From JBAXQQ01 sp037131695 (GTDB lineage Bacteria; Armatimonadota; Hebobacteria; CAIYQO01): 23,880 nucleotides of DNA. Below are positions 13,762 through 21,464 of this stretch, piece after piece. The first letter of the stretch is position 1. Every line of letters begins with the position of its first letter. The translations under genes and the position numbers were made by a program. The DNA lies in the NCBI GenBank assembly GCA_964638715.1, contig CAZWZF010000066.1, positions 1 to 23,880 of the forward strand. The letters are read 5' to 3'. Below the pieces are notes generated by a model. That model saw nothing but the letters and a program-made list of their open reading frames with translations, made no database searches and was not told where the DNA came from.

Positions 13762-15597
13762 ATGGCAGACTATATGCTTAATGGACGGTATAAGTTAGAA
13801 GAGAAAGTGGGCGAGGGCGGCATGGCGACGACATGGCGCGGCCACGACACATTGCTGCACAGGCCGGTGGCGGTGAAAATATTGCGCGAACAGTATTCCA
13901 GCGATGCACAATTTGTCGATAAATTCCGCAAAGAAGCGCAGATAGCCGCGAAACTGACCCATGATAATATCGCCGGTGTATATGATACCGGAGAATCGCA
14001 GGGAATAAGCTATATCGTCATGGAGTTCATTAACGGCATGGACCTGAAGGCTAAATTAAGGCGTGATGGTGCCTGCAGCGTGCATGACGGGTTAATAATG
14101 GGCATGCAGGCAGCGTCTGCCATTGATGCCGCACATCGCGCCGGATTGGTGCATCGCGATATAAAACCTCACAATATTCTGGTAAATTTTGATGGCAAGA
14201 TTAAGATAACCGACTTTGGCATTGCCAAGGCAACAACAGATACAGACGATACCGGCGTTATAATGGGATCAGTACACTATATTTCGCCAGAACAGGCGCG
14301 CGGCGAACAGACCACCCCGGCATCCGATATCTATTCATTGGGTGCGGTGCTGTATGAATGTTTCACCGGACAAACAGTATTTGATGGCGAAAACGCATTG
14401 GCAGTGGCGCATAAACAAATATATGACCAGCCAAAACCAATGCGCATGATAAAGCCGGATTTACCTTCAAGTGTTGATAATCTGGTGATGAAATGCCTGG
14501 CGAAAGACCCGAAGGATAGATTCCACACCGCGGCAGAATTGCGATTTGCGATTCAGCAGATTCTGAATATCGCTGATTCTGATAAAACAGTTATTATAAA
14601 TCGGCAGGCAATGCCAAGTCCAACTGATGCTACCGTAGTATTGGGCAGGAAAAACGACCCGGCAGCACATATTACGACTCATCCTGTAACAGCAACACCA
14701 CCGGAACGCAAAAAAGCAGATAAATCCGGCGGAATGTCTGGCGCAGCGATTGTATTGTTAGTTATTGTGCTGGCTGGCATCATCGGTTTCGGTGTTTATT
14801 TATTCCAACATCCTGATTTATTAAGTCAGCAAACACCATCAGTTGCACAAACATTAAAAGTACCATCAATCGTTGGTACCGGTGTTGAAGATGCTCGGAT
14901 GGCGCTGACTAACATACATTTGTCGCCAATAGTAAAACAGATTGACAGCACTAAACCCGCAGGCGAAGTAATAAAAGTTGAGCCAATGCCGGGTACCGAA
15001 GTCGCAATAAATTCTGTCGTCACCCTGTGGGTGAGCAATGGACCGGTTATGCTGACTATTCCCGCTGTCAGCGGAATGTCTCTTGACGCGGCAAAACGTG
15101 AACTTAAAAAAGCGAAGATAAAGACTATAAAGGTCAGCAGCGAATTTTCAGCAGATGTGGTGCAGGGAAATGTGGTAAGGGTAGATCCGACTGAAGGCAC
15201 ACCAGTACAGGAAAGCCAGGCTGTTACCATTTACTTGTCCAGCGGCAGTGGTTCAAAGACTTTTGATTATAAACCCTCGGTATCAATCGCTGAAATATTG
15301 GCAGATCAAGGTGCCACAGATTCGGTTTATATTCGCATAGAGAAACAGGTGAATGGTCAGGCAGCAGACGTGTTGTTTGACGGTGTAGTGAACAGCAGTG
15401 ACCAGATTCCGCCACAGACATTTGACATATTGCCTGGTGAAAAAGGCGTAGTAAGGTTGTCTGGCGGCAAGGATGAAACTGCTGATATGAAAACATACGA
15501 AGAAAAACCATTCGCATCATCAGTAATTAAATCCGCAAATACGTCAAAACCACCAGCGAAACCGACAGCACCGGCTACACCAGGGAATAATAACTAA
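13762..15597 (+). CDS. PASTA-domain serine/threonine protein kinase (PknB/PrkC-like)
   Basis: Membrane Ser/Thr kinase that probably senses peptidoglycan fragments or lipid II outside and phosphorylates cytoplasmic targets. 611 aa from ATG 13762. AGGTGAG sits 4 nt upstream; GTG 13753 in the same frame lacks a site. The kinase domain (about 10-267) has GEGGMATTW (17-25), VAVK (K39), HRDIKPHN (D133), DFGIAK (D151), GSVHYISPEQARG and DIYSLG, all intact. A membrane segment spans about 328-348. Two PASTA repeats lie at about 367-428 and 433-497. An unrecognised C-terminal region (500-611) ends in a Pro/Thr/Lys tail. PASTA kinases usually carry more repeats and often have a PP2C phosphatase neighbour; none is here. 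The 3' end overlaps rsmD tail-to-tail by 23 nt. Confidence 0.93.
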   Translation: MADYMLNGRYKLEEKVGEGGMATTWRGHDTLLHRPVAVKILREQYSSDAQFVDKFRKEAQIAAKLTHDNIAGVYDTGESQGISYIVMEFINGMDLKAKLRRDGACSVHDGLIMGMQAASAIDAAHRAGLVHRDIKPHNILVNFDGKIKITDFGIAKATTDTDDTGVIMGSVHYISPEQARGEQTTPASDIYSLGAVLYECFTGQTVFDGENALAVAHKQIYDQPKPMRMIKPDLPSSVDNLVMKCLAKDPKDRFHTAAELRFAIQQILNIADSDKTVIINRQAMPSPTDATVVLGRKNDPAAHITTHPVTATPPERKKADKSGGMSGAAIVLLVIVLAGIIGFGVYLFQHPDLLSQQTPSVAQTLKVPSIVGTGVEDARMALTNIHLSPIVKQIDSTKPAGEVIKVEPMPGTEVAINSVVTLWVSNGPVMLTIPAVSGMSLDAAKRELKKAKIKTIKVSSEFSADVVQGNVVRVDPTEGTPVQESQAVTIYLSSGSGSKTFDYKPSVSIAEILADQGATDSVYIRIEKQVNGQAADVLFDGVVNSSDQIPPQTFDILPGEKGVVRLSGGKDETADMKTYEEKPFASSVIKSANTSKPPAKPTAPATPGNNN

Positions 15598-16123
15598 GAC
15601 AATTATCACCGAGTTTCTGGGTACGGGTTCGTTTTAATTTGCTTATTTCGTCCGGCAGTAATAATCGCAGGTCATGCTGTGCAATGATTATGCTGTCGGA
15701 CGATGTTATTTGCGATGTTGATAAAGCGTTAAGCACATTCAAATATTCGTCGAGTTTGGCAAATGGCGGGTCAAGAAAAATGATATCGCAACTGGATTCC
15801 TGCCAGTTGGTGACGATTTTATCTGCTGGCGCAGTGATTAGCTTGCTTTTTTCCATGATATTAAAAGTGCGCAGGTTTTCCGTAAGAATTGCGGATACTT
15901 TCCGGTTTACTTCTACATAATAACAAAATCCGGCACCCCGGCTGATTAATTCAATCCCTACGCTGCCGCAACCGGCGAACAAGTCAATCACCCGGGCATC
16001 TTCGATGTCGTTCATCAGCACGTTTGCCAGCGCTTCCCGCACCATCCCGCTGGTGGGACGGGTTCTGTCGCCGCGTGGTGTCAGTATAGTTCGTCCGCGA
16101 AATTCTCCACCGCAAACCTTCAT
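15575..16123 (-). CDS. rsmD: 16S rRNA (guanine-N2) methyltransferase RsmD
   Basis: SAM-dependent methyltransferase that acts on the small-subunit rRNA (m2G966 in E. coli numbering). 182 aa, the usual length. Motifs: N-terminal GGEFRGR...TRPTSGMVREALANVL (5-36), SAM-binding DLFAGCGSVGIE (47-58), ISRGA, and catalytic LDPPF (117-121), which is the [DN]PPF motif of N-methyltransferases. Its ATG directly follows the biotin ligase stop codon (TAGATG), so it is the last gene of the minus-strand operon. Its final 23 nt overlap the end of the convergent kinase gene, so antisense transcription may affect both ends. Confidence 0.93.
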   Translation of the reverse strand: MKVCGGEFRGRTILTPRGDRTRPTSGMVREALANVLMNDIEDARVIDLFAGCGSVGIELISRGAGFCYYVEVNRKVSAILTENLRTFNIMEKSKLITAPADKIVTNWQESSCDIIFLDPPFAKLDEYLNVLNALSTSQITSSDSIIIAQHDLRLLLPDEISKLKRTRTQKLGDNCLSYYSLV

Positions 16124-16873
16124 CTACAACACCTCAACCTTGCTGCCCAGCGGCATGGCAATGACACCTGTTTTAGTGAAAACATCAAACATCAGCTTTC
16201 CAGTAATAAATAACCCTTCGCCTTCCGCTATGCCAAATGGGCCGGTTACCCGGACGTTGCGGTTATGCAGCCAGTTGTATTTATTCCATGGCACCAGAAA
16301 TTTATTTATGCCTAATTCCTCGTATTTTTTTATACCGGTCGTTACAGCGTCAACTATGTTGAATAGGCAGCTTTCAGTATCATAAGGGATTTTTGCCTGT
16401 CCCTGTAAAGAACCGGCATTGGGTAAAACTGCAGCTTGGAAATCAGAATTATTTACTATAACATTTATGCCCACGCCAATAACCACAGAGTTGCCATGGG
16501 TTTCAACCAGAATACCGCCGACTTTAAAATTATCAACGATAATATCATTCGGCCATTTTATTTGCGGTGCAGCATCACAGTTCTTCACGCCATCTGCTAC
16601 CACTACGCCGCTGACAATGGCAAGGTGCGACGGTAGCGGCAATTTTGGGAAAGTATGAATGTAGCTGAATATTACGCTGCTGCCAGGCCAACTGTGCCAT
16701 TTTGCGCCGCGTCTGCCGCGTCCATGAGTTTGGCTGTCGGCGGCGATAACGGCAGTGCCGTAAAAACCTGCCCGCAGCATTTCCATGGCATGGTCATTGG
16801 TCGAGGTTATCTCCTCGTAATATTCAACCTGGTCAATATTTGCATATCTTGATTTAAATAACTTTTCATTCAT
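16124..16873 (-). CDS. birA: biotin--[acetyl-CoA-carboxylase] ligase, monofunctional
   Basis: Attaches biotin, through biotinyl-AMP, to the acceptor lysine of biotin carboxyl carrier proteins. 249 aa. Motifs: TSTND (23-27), GRGRRGAKW (51-59, biotinyl-AMP loop), KWPND (106-110), KVGGILVE (117-124) and GVGINV (133-138), then a small C-terminal beta domain (about 205-249). It lacks the N-terminal winged-helix domain of E. coli BirA, so it cannot act as the biotin operon repressor of that type. It lies 3 nt downstream of the AEC transporter stop and directly abuts rsmD, which indicates a polycistronic mRNA. Confidence 0.92.
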   Translation of the reverse strand: MNEKLFKSRYANIDQVEYYEEITSTNDHAMEMLRAGFYGTAVIAADSQTHGRGRRGAKWHSWPGSSVIFSYIHTFPKLPLPSHLAIVSGVVVADGVKNCDAAPQIKWPNDIIVDNFKVGGILVETHGNSVVIGVGINVIVNNSDFQAAVLPNAGSLQGQAKIPYDTESCLFNIVDAVTTGIKKYEELGINKFLVPWNKYNWLHNRNVRVTGPFGIAEGEGLFITGKLMFDVFTKTGVIAMPLGSKVEVL

Positions 16874-16876
16874 AGT

Positions 16877-17866
16877 TTAAACTCCCATTATATGTTGATA
16901 AAGATAATACAATCCCGGCACAGTTATAACACTGACAACAGTCGTTACAAGTATCGCCCGTGAAGCAAGGTCAGTATCTCCGGCATACCTTTCGGTGAAA
17001 ATGCTGCTGCTTACCGCACATGGCATTGCCATAATAATAAATCCGATAGCTTTCACCATGTTGTCTATACCAGGGAGCAACAGTATACAACCCCAAAATA
17101 AGAGCGGAGCAAGCAGCAAACGACATATCACCGTGCCGATTAACGGACGATTATCTGATGAATTATGCACTTCTATACCGCCTAATTGCGCTCCGATGAC
17201 AACAAGAGATAGGGGAATAGTCAACGCGCCAATCATAGTCATCGCCAAAAATGGTATGCCGATAATTTGCGAAATCAGGTTGGCATTTGGCTGGGAAACG
17301 GTGTCGATGCTTTTTATCCCGGGGATGAATATAACCAGAATGATACTTGTTATTGCCGCAATTAAACCGGGATTTTTCAATAATCCGCTGATGGTGTCCT
17401 TATCAAACTTCCCGCCTTTTAATGTCCAAACAGTGATGGTCCACAATGCGACTTGCGCACCAACATTGAATAATAATAAAATTGCCACCCCACGGTCGCC
17501 AAACAACGCCTTAACAATTGGTAATGGCAGGTATATCCAGTTTGCCAGCGAGATAAGGGCAATAAATGTGCGGATACTGTGGCGATGCGCGAATAATGGT
17601 GAGAATATCAATCCGATTGCCTCGCCAAGTATAATTATACCGAAGCCAATAATCGGTATTACCCAGTCGGTATGCAGTGATTGCTGGTCAACTTTTGATA
17701 TTAATTGCGTGAAGGTAAGGCATGGCATGGCAAAATCAACGATGAATAACGCCAATTTTCCTGTTAGACTGCCATCAAAAATATTTTTTTTGCGCACAAT
17801 ATAGCCAATTGATATAACTAAAATCATTGCCGCTATTTGAAATAACACAACCATCCAGCCAGACAT
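16877..17866 (-). CDS. AEC (auxin efflux carrier)-family transporter
   Basis: Inner-membrane transporter of the AEC/PF03547 type, 329 aa, with about ten hydrophobic segments in the typical two bundles separated by a central polar loop (about 180-200). The N-terminus (VLFQIAAMILVISIGYIVRK) and the FIVDFAMPCLTFTQL segment (41-55) are characteristic. Bacterial relatives carry malate, malonate or other carboxylates, but the substrate cannot be read from sequence. AGAGG lies 6 nt upstream of the ATG. It follows the lipoprotein gene by 12 nt and precedes the biotin ligase gene by 3 nt. Linkage to a biotin ligase loosely suggests carboxylate or carboxylase metabolism, but that is inference. Confidence 0.85.
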   Translation of the reverse strand: MSGWMVVLFQIAAMILVISIGYIVRKKNIFDGSLTGKLALFIVDFAMPCLTFTQLISKVDQQSLHTDWVIPIIGFGIIILGEAIGLIFSPLFAHRHSIRTFIALISLANWIYLPLPIVKALFGDRGVAILLLFNVGAQVALWTITVWTLKGGKFDKDTISGLLKNPGLIAAITSIILVIFIPGIKSIDTVSQPNANLISQIIGIPFLAMTMIGALTIPLSLVVIGAQLGGIEVHNSSDNRPLIGTVICRLLLAPLLFWGCILLLPGIDNMVKAIGFIIMAMPCAVSSSIFTERYAGDTDLASRAILVTTVVSVITVPGLYYLYQHIMGV

Positions 17867-17878
17867 ACTTACCTCTTT

Positions 17879-19258
17879 TTACAATAAATCTACTCTGATT
17901 TCTTTTATGATATTATCTTCTTTTGTCGATATACTGCGATTTGATTTTATAATTTTTTTCATACATGCGGTAATTTCGGTGTCGCCGATTTGCGAGAAGT
18001 TTGCGCTGAATATTGCCGCGTATTGTATTAATGGCCGGTTGCATGCCGTCGCGTAAAGGTACATTTGCGCGACATCACTTTCATTGGAAATAGCCCATTC
18101 GCTTTTCCATCCGGTTAACTTTGACAGGTCAGGAATCGCTATGCTTTTCTTACCATTCAGCCATCCTGTTGTTGACAACACATCCCATGCTATCCGCGTT
18201 GTTGAACCAGATGGGATTCCAGATAAATTAACTGAATAAAATAAAACATTCGGGTATGTCGGCAAAGTAACTTCCGGGGTGAAATAGCCGGAGTTTGCCA
18301 CAGTTTTATATTCGCTATCCGCCATATCAGGAGCCAGGTAAACTAATTTATGATCTACTTTGCCAAAATACAGTTGTGTCTGCCTGCTGAAAGTCGCTTC
18401 TGAATATGCCATGTTTACCTGGTACATATCACCCGGCCACATATAATTTTCCGGCATTTTTGGATAACTGAATTCATACGGGTCAGTTGCTGATTTTTTG
18501 CTGAAACTTATCCAGGTGCCGTTGCGTGTTTTGTATCCCATATATCCAATCCGTGAAGATGTTGCTGATTCCTGCGGCATGTTAAACATTTTTACAGTGT
18601 AGTTATAAAGTAAATTGAATGTTTGGCTGTCGCTGCCCAAAATGATATTCATATTGCTGTCTGCTGATAAATCAATATTTCTGGCAATGAATAATCGCGA
18701 AGGTATCTCACCTGCTGTTGATGGTACCGCCACCACGTCGTATTTGCCGGCAGTAAGGTTAAAGTTAGTGCTGCTTACTTGATCCGGGGTGGAAACATTG
18801 TAAATATAACCGGAATTGCCAACATATACACCCAGTGAGTTCTCCGGTGATGTTACTCCACTGGTAGTAATGGATAATTTATATTTAGCAGCAGCAGTTG
18901 CACCAGGCAAAGTATATCGCAATCGCGGCAATTCACTAATGGTGGAATTGTATATTTGCACGAAATTCCCGCTGTCGCTTTGTGATGCTATGGCAATGCT
19001 GTATTTGCCGGTAGGATTAATTATAGGAAAATTGTATTTACCGGTTTCGGTGGAAGGTATAACTTTCCAATCGGTATCGCCATCTTTATATGCCACCCAG
19101 GCCGCATCTGTGGGTACGGTGCCGATAGTAGTTTGTAGGTTAAAGATAGTTATTGATTTTTTTTCTGATGAATTTCCGCCTCCGCAGCCAGATACTGTTA
19201 AAAGGATGACGGTGATAATGGTATAATAGGTCAGCCGGTATGTATTTTTATTAATCAT
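17879..19258 (-). CDS. hypothetical lipoprotein with repeated beta-sandwich-like modules
   Basis: 459 aa. The N-terminal signal with lipobox LTVSGC (20-25, lipidated C25) predicts export and membrane anchoring; GGGNSS follows as a flexible linker. I do not recognise the family. Two, perhaps three, segments share the pattern aromatic-Y-K-x-G-x-W ... Y-x-F-x-x-P ... Y: 51-118 (AAWVAYKDGDTDWKV), 234-310 (RIGYMGYKTRNGTWISF) and more weakly 354-406. This suggests duplicated beta-sandwich modules, possibly for adhesion or glycan binding. It is the first gene of the minus-strand operon. The start is slightly odd: GGAG directly abuts the ATG with no spacing. Confidence 0.8.
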   Translation of the reverse strand: MINKNTYRLTYYTIITVILLTVSGCGGGNSSEKKSITIFNLQTTIGTVPTDAAWVAYKDGDTDWKVIPSTETGKYNFPIINPTGKYSIAIASQSDSGNFVQIYNSTISELPRLRYTLPGATAAAKYKLSITTSGVTSPENSLGVYVGNSGYIYNVSTPDQVSSTNFNLTAGKYDVVAVPSTAGEIPSRLFIARNIDLSADSNMNIILGSDSQTFNLLYNYTVKMFNMPQESATSSRIGYMGYKTRNGTWISFSKKSATDPYEFSYPKMPENYMWPGDMYQVNMAYSEATFSRQTQLYFGKVDHKLVYLAPDMADSEYKTVANSGYFTPEVTLPTYPNVLFYSVNLSGIPSGSTTRIAWDVLSTTGWLNGKKSIAIPDLSKLTGWKSEWAISNESDVAQMYLYATACNRPLIQYAAIFSANFSQIGDTEITACMKKIIKSNRSISTKEDNIIKEIRVDLL

Positions 19259-19275
19259 CTCCGATACAATGATAC

Positions 19276-19305
19276 ATTATAGAGGCAATTTTTAACAGGA
19301 GTCAT
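19276..19305 (-). promoter_or_regulatory. candidate promoter of the minus-strand lipoprotein operon
   Basis: On the minus strand: -35 ATGACT (19305-19300), an 18-nt spacer, and a perfect TATAAT -10 (19281-19276). The start would lie near 19269, giving a very short leader. The 50-base divergent gap also holds the mscS ribosome binding site AGGAG (19297-19301), which this promoter overlaps. Confidence 0.4.
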
Positions 19306-19308
19306 CGC

Positions 19309-20187
19309 ATGTTTTTTCTCGCAGAGTTCCCGGTCCACGAATTATTAACACCGGAATTTTGGCATAATTTGTTTGCCAGTGGTAAATGTACGACCGCCGG
19401 TACTGAAAATCTATTATTAATGATACTTGCCCGCGCGATTGTAATTGCGTTAATTATCATCGCTTCTGTCATACTCAGTAGGATGATGAGTAAAATTGTG
19501 CAGCGTACTCTGGAAGTAGCAGCAGTGAAAACCGGGCATACCGGCAGAAGAGTAATGACTTTGCACGGTATTTTATCCTCGGCAATTTCTTATATTGTCG
19601 GATTTATCGGACTGGTTTCAGTTTTATTTGTATTCGGTCTTACCTGGCAAAATCTTGCTCCGCTTTTAGGTCTTGCATCTGTTATCGGGTTAGCCCTTGG
19701 TTTTGGCGCACAAAAGTTAGTTCGCGATATTATAACCGGTCTTTTCATTTTGGGTGAAAATCAATTTGACGTTGGCGACAATGTGACAATTGGCGGAGTA
19801 ACCGGCGAGGTAGAAGATATTGGCCTGCGCGTTTCACGGCTTCGCGATGAGCAGGGAAGGTTATATTTTGTCGCTAATGGCGATATTTCGCAGGTATTCA
19901 ATTCATCCCGCGGCAGATTGACGCTGAACCTTGAATATCCGGTTGCGCTGAATGAATCTACATCAGAAAACATCACAAAACTGCATATAATTGCACGCGA
20001 AGTTATAGCAGAATATGATAACCCGGATGAATGCAGCAATGAGCCGGTGGTTACTGGTGGCGACGCAACCAAAGTTAATGTAAAATTAACATTATTAATC
20101 CCAGTGGTAAACAAAATCGCTGTTGAAAATGCTATCCGCCGTAAAATTGCCCATTCGGCAGCGATTGGCGATATAAAATTAGCATAA
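19309..20187 (+). CDS. MscS-family small-conductance mechanosensitive channel
   Basis: Tension-gated channel that releases solutes on hypo-osmotic shock; inner membrane, 292 aa, near E. coli MscS in size. Membrane segments: about 35-57, 88-110 and the pore-lining TM3 at 115-148, with the Gly/Ala-rich ASVIGLALGFGAQKLVRDII (123-142). The beta domain follows (FDVGDNVTIGG, 153-163; GEVEDIGLRVSRLRDEQG) with YFVANGDI, then the alpha-beta C-terminal part. AGGAG lies 7 nt before the ATG. It is the first gene of a four-gene tight operon, divergent from the lipoprotein operon. Standard MscS topology; no extra domain is seen. Confidence 0.92.
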   Translation: MFFLAEFPVHELLTPEFWHNLFASGKCTTAGTENLLLMILARAIVIALIIIASVILSRMMSKIVQRTLEVAAVKTGHTGRRVMTLHGILSSAISYIVGFIGLVSVLFVFGLTWQNLAPLLGLASVIGLALGFGAQKLVRDIITGLFILGENQFDVGDNVTIGGVTGEVEDIGLRVSRLRDEQGRLYFVANGDISQVFNSSRGRLTLNLEYPVALNESTSENITKLHIIAREVIAEYDNPDECSNEPVVTGGDATKVNVKLTLLIPVVNKIAVENAIRRKIAHSAAIGDIKLA

Positions 20188-20196
20188 GGTAGAACT

Positions 20197-20622
20197 GTGG
20201 CATTTAATAAAGTTGAAATTTGGCAGATGATGAAAGATAACGATGGCCATGACGTAATATTTTTACGTGATGATCGCGGCAAAATTCTGTCTATTTCAAT
20301 TGGTACTTGCGAAGCAGCGGCAATTTGGATAAAACTTTCTCCTGATTTTGCAACATCGATAGTGCGCCGTCCATGGTCGCACGATTTGATAGTATCTTTT
20401 CTGCAAAAAGTGGGAGCGACAATCAGCCGGGTAGAAATTGATAATGTTGTTGAATCAACATTTTATTCAACCATACGAATCATGTATAAAAACAAAGATA
20501 TTATCGCTGATGCGCGGCCCAGTGATGCCATTGCCATTGCATTGCGGGTAGGTGCGGATATTTACGTTGATGATTCTATAATGGATGAAGCAGGATTTTT
20601 TCCTGGAGAAAATAATATTTAG
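20197..20622 (+). CDS. DUF151 / bifunctional nuclease (BFN) domain protein
   Basis: 141 aa single-domain protein. Diagnostic family blocks are IGTCEAAAI (35-43), RRPWSHDLI (57-65), VEIDNVVESTFYSTI (79-93) and DARPSDAIAIALRVGADIYV (105-124). BFN proteins have reported nuclease activity in some plants and archaea, but the bacterial role is poorly established; some copies are linked to regulation. The start is GTG 20197, 9 nt after the mscS stop, with AAGGTAG upstream. The phosphorylase gene begins 26 nt after its stop. Family assignment is firm; function is open. Confidence 0.88.
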   Translation: MAFNKVEIWQMMKDNDGHDVIFLRDDRGKILSISIGTCEAAAIWIKLSPDFATSIVRRPWSHDLIVSFLQKVGATISRVEIDNVVESTFYSTIRIMYKNKDIIADARPSDAIAIALRVGADIYVDDSIMDEAGFFPGENNI

Positions 20623-20648
20623 TGTTATAAAACAAGGTGGAATGTGGA

Positions 20649-21449
20649 ATGATAAGGTTAGGCGTAATAGGTGGTACCGGTTGTTATGAATTAGCACAGG
20701 GTGGAGAGAAGATAGAGATATCAACACCTTATGGCAAGGTAACAATTACAGAAATAATTGAAAATGAAAATAAAATTTATTTTTTACCACGCCATGGCTT
20801 AAATCATAATGTACCACCGAATAAAGTAAATTATCGTGCAAATATTTACGCGATGTCAACTCTTAATGTCGATGAAGTTATTGCTACTCAAGCTGTAGGT
20901 GGTTTAAATCCTGCATTGCCTGCGGGTTCATTTGCAATTGCCGGGAATTTTCTTGATTTTACCCGCAATCGCGAATCAACTTTTTTTGATGGAACTGGCG
21001 GGATAGTACGCCATGTAGATGTAACGGATCCATATTGCATGAGAATCGCAGAAGGATTGAAAATAACTGCTGATAAAATAACCGGTGAAGATACAGAATT
21101 AAGTGCCGTTTATGCATGTATGGAAGGCCCGCGGTTTGAAAGCCGTGCTGAAATATCGATGCTAAAAAGTATGGGCGCTGATGTAGTAGGGATGACCAGC
21201 GTGCCTGAAGTGGTTTTAGCCCGTGAAGCGGGTTTGTGTTATGGGGCAATTTGCATTATAACTAATCTGGCGGCAGGCATTTCACCCGACAGGTTAACTA
21301 TGGATGAAGTGACTGAAGTGATGCAATTAAAGTCAGCGCAATTGCAGTCAATAATATTAAATTATTCAAAAAACCGGATAGTCGGGGATTGTTCCTGTAA
21401 GGCTTGCGGATATTCTGAAGACTTGCATAAAATAGCAGAAATAAGGTAA
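20649..21449 (+). CDS. MTAP/PNP-family purine nucleoside phosphorylase, probably 6-oxopurine type
   Basis: Phosphorolysis of a purine nucleoside (or 5'-methylthio nucleoside) to base and (methylthio)ribose 1-phosphate; nucleoside salvage. 266 aa from ATG 20649, chosen because GGTGG (20636-20640) lies 8 nt upstream and the family N-terminus is IGxIGGTGxY. The same frame also opens at GTG 20637. Motifs: GGTGCYE (8-14), PRHGLNHNVPPNKVNYRANI (47-66), YACMEGPRFES (155-165), GMTSVPE (181-187) and ITNLAAG (204-210). N206 stands where MTA-specific enzymes have the Asp of the TDYD motif. That substitution is associated with 6-oxopurine substrates (inosine, guanosine, methylthioinosine) rather than methylthioadenosine. 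A C-terminal CxC (248-250) occurs in several relatives. Confidence 0.88.
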   Translation: MIRLGVIGGTGCYELAQGGEKIEISTPYGKVTITEIIENENKIYFLPRHGLNHNVPPNKVNYRANIYAMSTLNVDEVIATQAVGGLNPALPAGSFAIAGNFLDFTRNRESTFFDGTGGIVRHVDVTDPYCMRIAEGLKITADKITGEDTELSAVYACMEGPRFESRAEISMLKSMGADVVGMTSVPEVVLAREAGLCYGAICIITNLAAGISPDRLTMDEVTEVMQLKSAQLQSIILNYSKNRIVGDCSCKACGYSEDLHKIAEIR

Positions 21450-21464
21450 ATTATACCGGCACTA

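Noticed and set aside
16995..17804. 269-codon plus-strand frame antisense to the AEC transporter
   Set aside because: It is a shadow of a real membrane transporter that has a good ribosome binding site and operon spacing. The antisense product has no family features.
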